From Oxalobacteraceae sp. CFBP 13730 (GTDB lineage: Bacteria > Pseudomonadota > Gammaproteobacteria > Burkholderiales > Burkholderiaceae_D): a stretch of DNA of 64,000 nucleotides. The notes under the pieces are model-generated. The model saw only the letters and a list, made by a program, of their open reading frames with translations. It made no database searches and was not told where the DNA came from. The translations under genes were made by a program, and so were the position numbers. Below, piece after piece: positions 62,307-64,000 of this stretch; the stretch's first letter is position 1; each line of letters begins with the position of its first letter. The DNA lies in NCBI GenBank assembly GCA_014841835.1, contig JACYUQ010000002.1, positions 1 through 64,000 of the forward strand, given 5' to 3'.

Positions 62307-62389
62307 AAACATCGGGGTCAGGTCTGACATTCGGACACGACCTCAGCACTAAACATCGGGGTCAGGTCTGACATTCGGACACGACCTCA
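62307..62389 (+). repeat. Direct pair of 39-bp REP-like repeats (44-bp period)
   Basis: AAACATCGGGGTCAGGTCTG... through ...GGACACGACCTCA occurs at 62307-62345 and 62351-62389, identical. Each unit contains GTCAGGTCTGAC, itself nearly self-complementary. An inverted copy lies 94 bp further on. GGGGTCAGGTCTGACATT-type elements are, from memory, frequent intergenic repeats in Oxalobacteraceae. Confidence 0.85.
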
Positions 62390-62482
62390 TCACTACGTTC
62401 TCAAACAAAGGCAATTACTTCCGGACTGGTATCTAAACCCACGTTGGAATTGCGCAATCATCATCCAGGCAAGTGCCTAATG

Positions 62483-62514
62483 CTGAGGTCGTGTCCAAAT
62501 GTCAGACCTGACCC
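62483..62514 (-). repeat. Inverted copy of the REP-like repeat, overlapping the MFS gene end
   Basis: TGAGGTCGTGTCCAAATG...ACCTGACCCC is the reverse complement of the repeats at 62307-62389 with one mismatch. Opposed copies make a BIME-like unit between convergent genes, and could act as a transcript barrier in both directions. It supplies the stop codon of the MFS gene. Confidence 0.85.
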
Positions 62515-63770
62515 CGGCTTTGGATCTGGCCTTGGGGTTCGTCCATTTTGTGGTTGCGGAAGTAGCGCCAGGCGACGATCAGTGCCAGTAGTTGCATGAA
62601 CGCGCACAGGTAGAAGCTGCTGCCGACTCGCCAGTCCGACTGCGGCAAGTGGCTCACGGCGCTGAGGATGCCGGTGCCCAGCAGCGGGGTGATGATGACG
62701 GCGAGGCTGCCGATCGCCTGCAGGGAGCCCATCAGCTCGCCCTGCTGCTCGGGCGGCGAGGATTTCGAGACGAGCCCTTGCAGCGCCGGGCCGGCGGCGT
62801 AGGCGAGGACGTTGCACATGATGAAGACGTACATCATCCAGCCTTCGGTCGCCAGGCCGTAGGCGGCATACGCCATGGCGCCTGAGCCCAGGCCCAGGAG
62901 GGCCAGGCGCGGTTCGCCAAAGCGCCGGATCAGGATGCCCAGCAGCCCGGCCTGCACGATGACCGACGTCAGGCCCACGCAGAAGAGGGCGATGCCGTTG
63001 TCACGCGGCGTCCAGTCGAAGCGGAAGGTGGTGTACAGCACCCAGGTCGATTGCAGCATCATCTGGGCGAAGGTGGCCAGGAACACCGCGACCACGAGGC
63101 CGCGGATATCCTGGCGCCGCACGAGACGCATCAGTGCCGTGAACGGGTTCAGGCGCGCCCACGCGAACGGCGGGCGTGCGCCGGGTGCCAGCGACTCGGG
63201 CACGAAGAAGTAGCCGTATATCAGGTTGGCGCCAGAGAGCGCGGCGGCGACGTAGAACGGCAGGTGCAGGTTGGTTTCGCCCAGCACGCCGCCGAGCATC
63301 GGGCCGCAGATGAAGCCCAGACCGAAGGCGGCGCCGATCTTGCCGAAGCTCTTGGCGCGGTTCTCGCGGGTCGAGATATCGGATGCGTAGGCTGATGCCA
63401 CTGACATGCTGGCTGACGACATGCCGCCGATGACGCGCCCGAGGAACAGCCACGCCAGGCTCGGTGCCCAGGCAGTGACGAGAAAGTTCAGGCACATGCC
63501 GCCCATCGAATACAGCAGCACGGGGCGCCGGCCGACGCGGTCGCTCAGCGCACCTAGCGCCGGCATGAACAGGAATTGCAGCAGGCCGAACACGGTGGCC
63601 AGCACGCCGTACCAGAGGGCGCGCATGTCGGCGCCTTCGACGAATTGCCCGACCAGCAGCGGCAGCACGGGCACGATCAGGCCGATACCGAGCATGTCGA
63701 TGAACACGCAGACCAGCACGAAATTGAGGTTGCCGCTAGATGCTTGCGGCACGGTGGTCGTACTGGTCAT
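62502..63770 (-). CDS. TetA-like major facilitator superfamily exporter
   Basis: 422 residues, 12 predicted membrane helices. FIDMLGIGLIVPVLP in helix 1 and motif A GALSDRVGRRPVLL between helices 2 and 3 match the Tet/TCR subfamily of drug:H+ antiporters; the substrate cannot be inferred. ATG 63770 has GAGG upstream; GTG 63776 is also open. The last residues (GQV) and the stop lie in the REP-like repeat, so the natural C-terminus was probably replaced by insertion of the repeat. Confidence 0.88.
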   Translation of the reverse strand: MTSTTTVPQASSGNLNFVLVCVFIDMLGIGLIVPVLPLLVGQFVEGADMRALWYGVLATVFGLLQFLFMPALGALSDRVGRRPVLLYSMGGMCLNFLVTAWAPSLAWLFLGRVIGGMSSASMSVASAYASDISTRENRAKSFGKIGAAFGLGFICGPMLGGVLGETNLHLPFYVAAALSGANLIYGYFFVPESLAPGARPPFAWARLNPFTALMRLVRRQDIRGLVVAVFLATFAQMMLQSTWVLYTTFRFDWTPRDNGIALFCVGLTSVIVQAGLLGILIRRFGEPRLALLGLGSGAMAYAAYGLATEGWMMYVFIMCNVLAYAAGPALQGLVSKSSPPEQQGELMGSLQAIGSLAVIITPLLGTGILSAVSHLPQSDWRVGSSFYLCAFMQLLALIVAWRYFRNHKMDEPQGQIQSRGQV

Positions 63771-63838
63771 GGACACCTCGGCGGTTGGCGGTCGCCTATC
63801 TTAGCATTGCGGCAACGGTGCCATGCCGCAATGCCTCG

Positions 63839-64000
63839 CTAGACGCCGCTCCACTCGGCCGCGAACTGCGCCCGGAACGTCATCAGCTGCTCAAGGCGTT
63901 CGCGGCCCACGGCGCGCGCAGCTTCCGTCTGCATCATGTCCGGCAGCTTGTCGAGCTTGACGACGATGTGGTCGAGCGCATAGCGGCGATCGTCGTGCGC
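63839..64000 (-). CDS. HD-domain phosphohydrolase, C-terminal fragment (5' part off window)
   Basis: The frame is open to the window edge, giving the last 53 residues: YALDHIVVKLDKLPDMMQTE, then ARAVGRERLEQLMTFRAQF and a terminal AEWSGV. The 'A-D-H...KL..L.D.M.TE...R' followed by 'F...F..EW.G' pattern matches the end of YedJ-like metal-dependent HD phosphohydrolases. The catalytic HD motif would be outside the window. Same strand as the MFS gene, ~70 bp upstream of it. Confidence 0.65.
   Translation of the reverse strand, partial: AHDDRRYALDHIVVKLDKLPDMMQTEAARAVGRERLEQLMTFRAQFAAEWSGV

Noticed and set aside
59016..64000. Fur box before the second TonB receptor
   Set aside because: None of the three palindromes in the leader fits the GATAATGATAATCATTATC consensus well enough to claim iron regulation.

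Overview
The window is a high-GC chromosomal segment, most likely from a betaproteobacterium of the Oxalobacteraceae (Massilia/Duganella/Telluria type). That placement is an inference from gene families and codon style: urease with ureJ, Ku/LigD, many hybrid sensor kinases and a six-copy tRNA-Arg(ACG) set. No marker gene fixes the genus. No prophage, CRISPR array or replication origin was seen. The window starts inside an Rhs gene and ends inside an HD-type hydrolase gene.

Layout. 1-2.3 kb: the 3' end of an Rhs polymorphic toxin, a candidate immunity gene, and a lower-GC decayed tract with a perfect inverted repeat and a nonsense-interrupted orphan ORF. 2.3-7.0 kb (minus strand): an RhlE-type RNA helicase, a 48-residue lipoprotein, and a three-gene envelope operon (GT2 transferase, VTT membrane protein, ArnT-like transferase). 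7.4-13 kb: a LytS/LytTR two-component pair, NDH-2, an orphan NarX-type kinase, a hemerythrin protein and a helix-hairpin-helix protein. 13-14.1 kb: IS1595-family copy 1. 14.2-24.1 kb: a signalling block with a REC-GGDEF protein, a large PAS/GAF hybrid kinase, a PAS-REC protein, a possible sRNA, and a TonB receptor-YfiR-hybrid kinase operon. 24.2-27.2 kb: six identical tRNA-Arg(ACG) genes (four in a 241-bp tandem array), interrupted by a NUDIX gene and by IS1595 copy 2.

27.3-38.8 kb: a periplasmic-propeller sensor kinase, a 2-hydroxyacid dehydrogenase, the NHEJ pair LigD and Ku with a translationally coupled small membrane protein, a stress-type SDR, and a GAF-GGDEF cyclase. 38.9-44.6 kb: a complete urease cluster ureDABCEFG plus ureJ. 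44.6-50.4 kb: a SulP transporter, a LysR/SnoaL divergent pair, an acyltransferase, an ArsC-like protein, a thioesterase, and a TonB-like membrane-anchored protein. 50.4-59.9 kb: PepN, ArsR-OYE reductase, an SMR transporter remnant, an AstE/AspA-like hydrolase, pirin-AzoR with a divergent LysR regulator, and phosphatidylserine decarboxylase. 60.1-64.0 kb: a second TonB receptor behind a palindrome-rich leader, a REP-like repeat cluster, a TetA-type MFS exporter, and an HD hydrolase fragment.

Functionally the region is dominated by environmental sensing (at least eight kinase, receiver or GGDEF proteins), nitrogen acquisition from urea, desiccation/DNA-break repair, and redox/electrophile detoxification. 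The least explained items are the TonB-YfiR-kinase operon, the candidate sRNA at about 19.5 kb, the decayed toxin-associated tract at 1.4-2.3 kb, and the tandem tRNA array.
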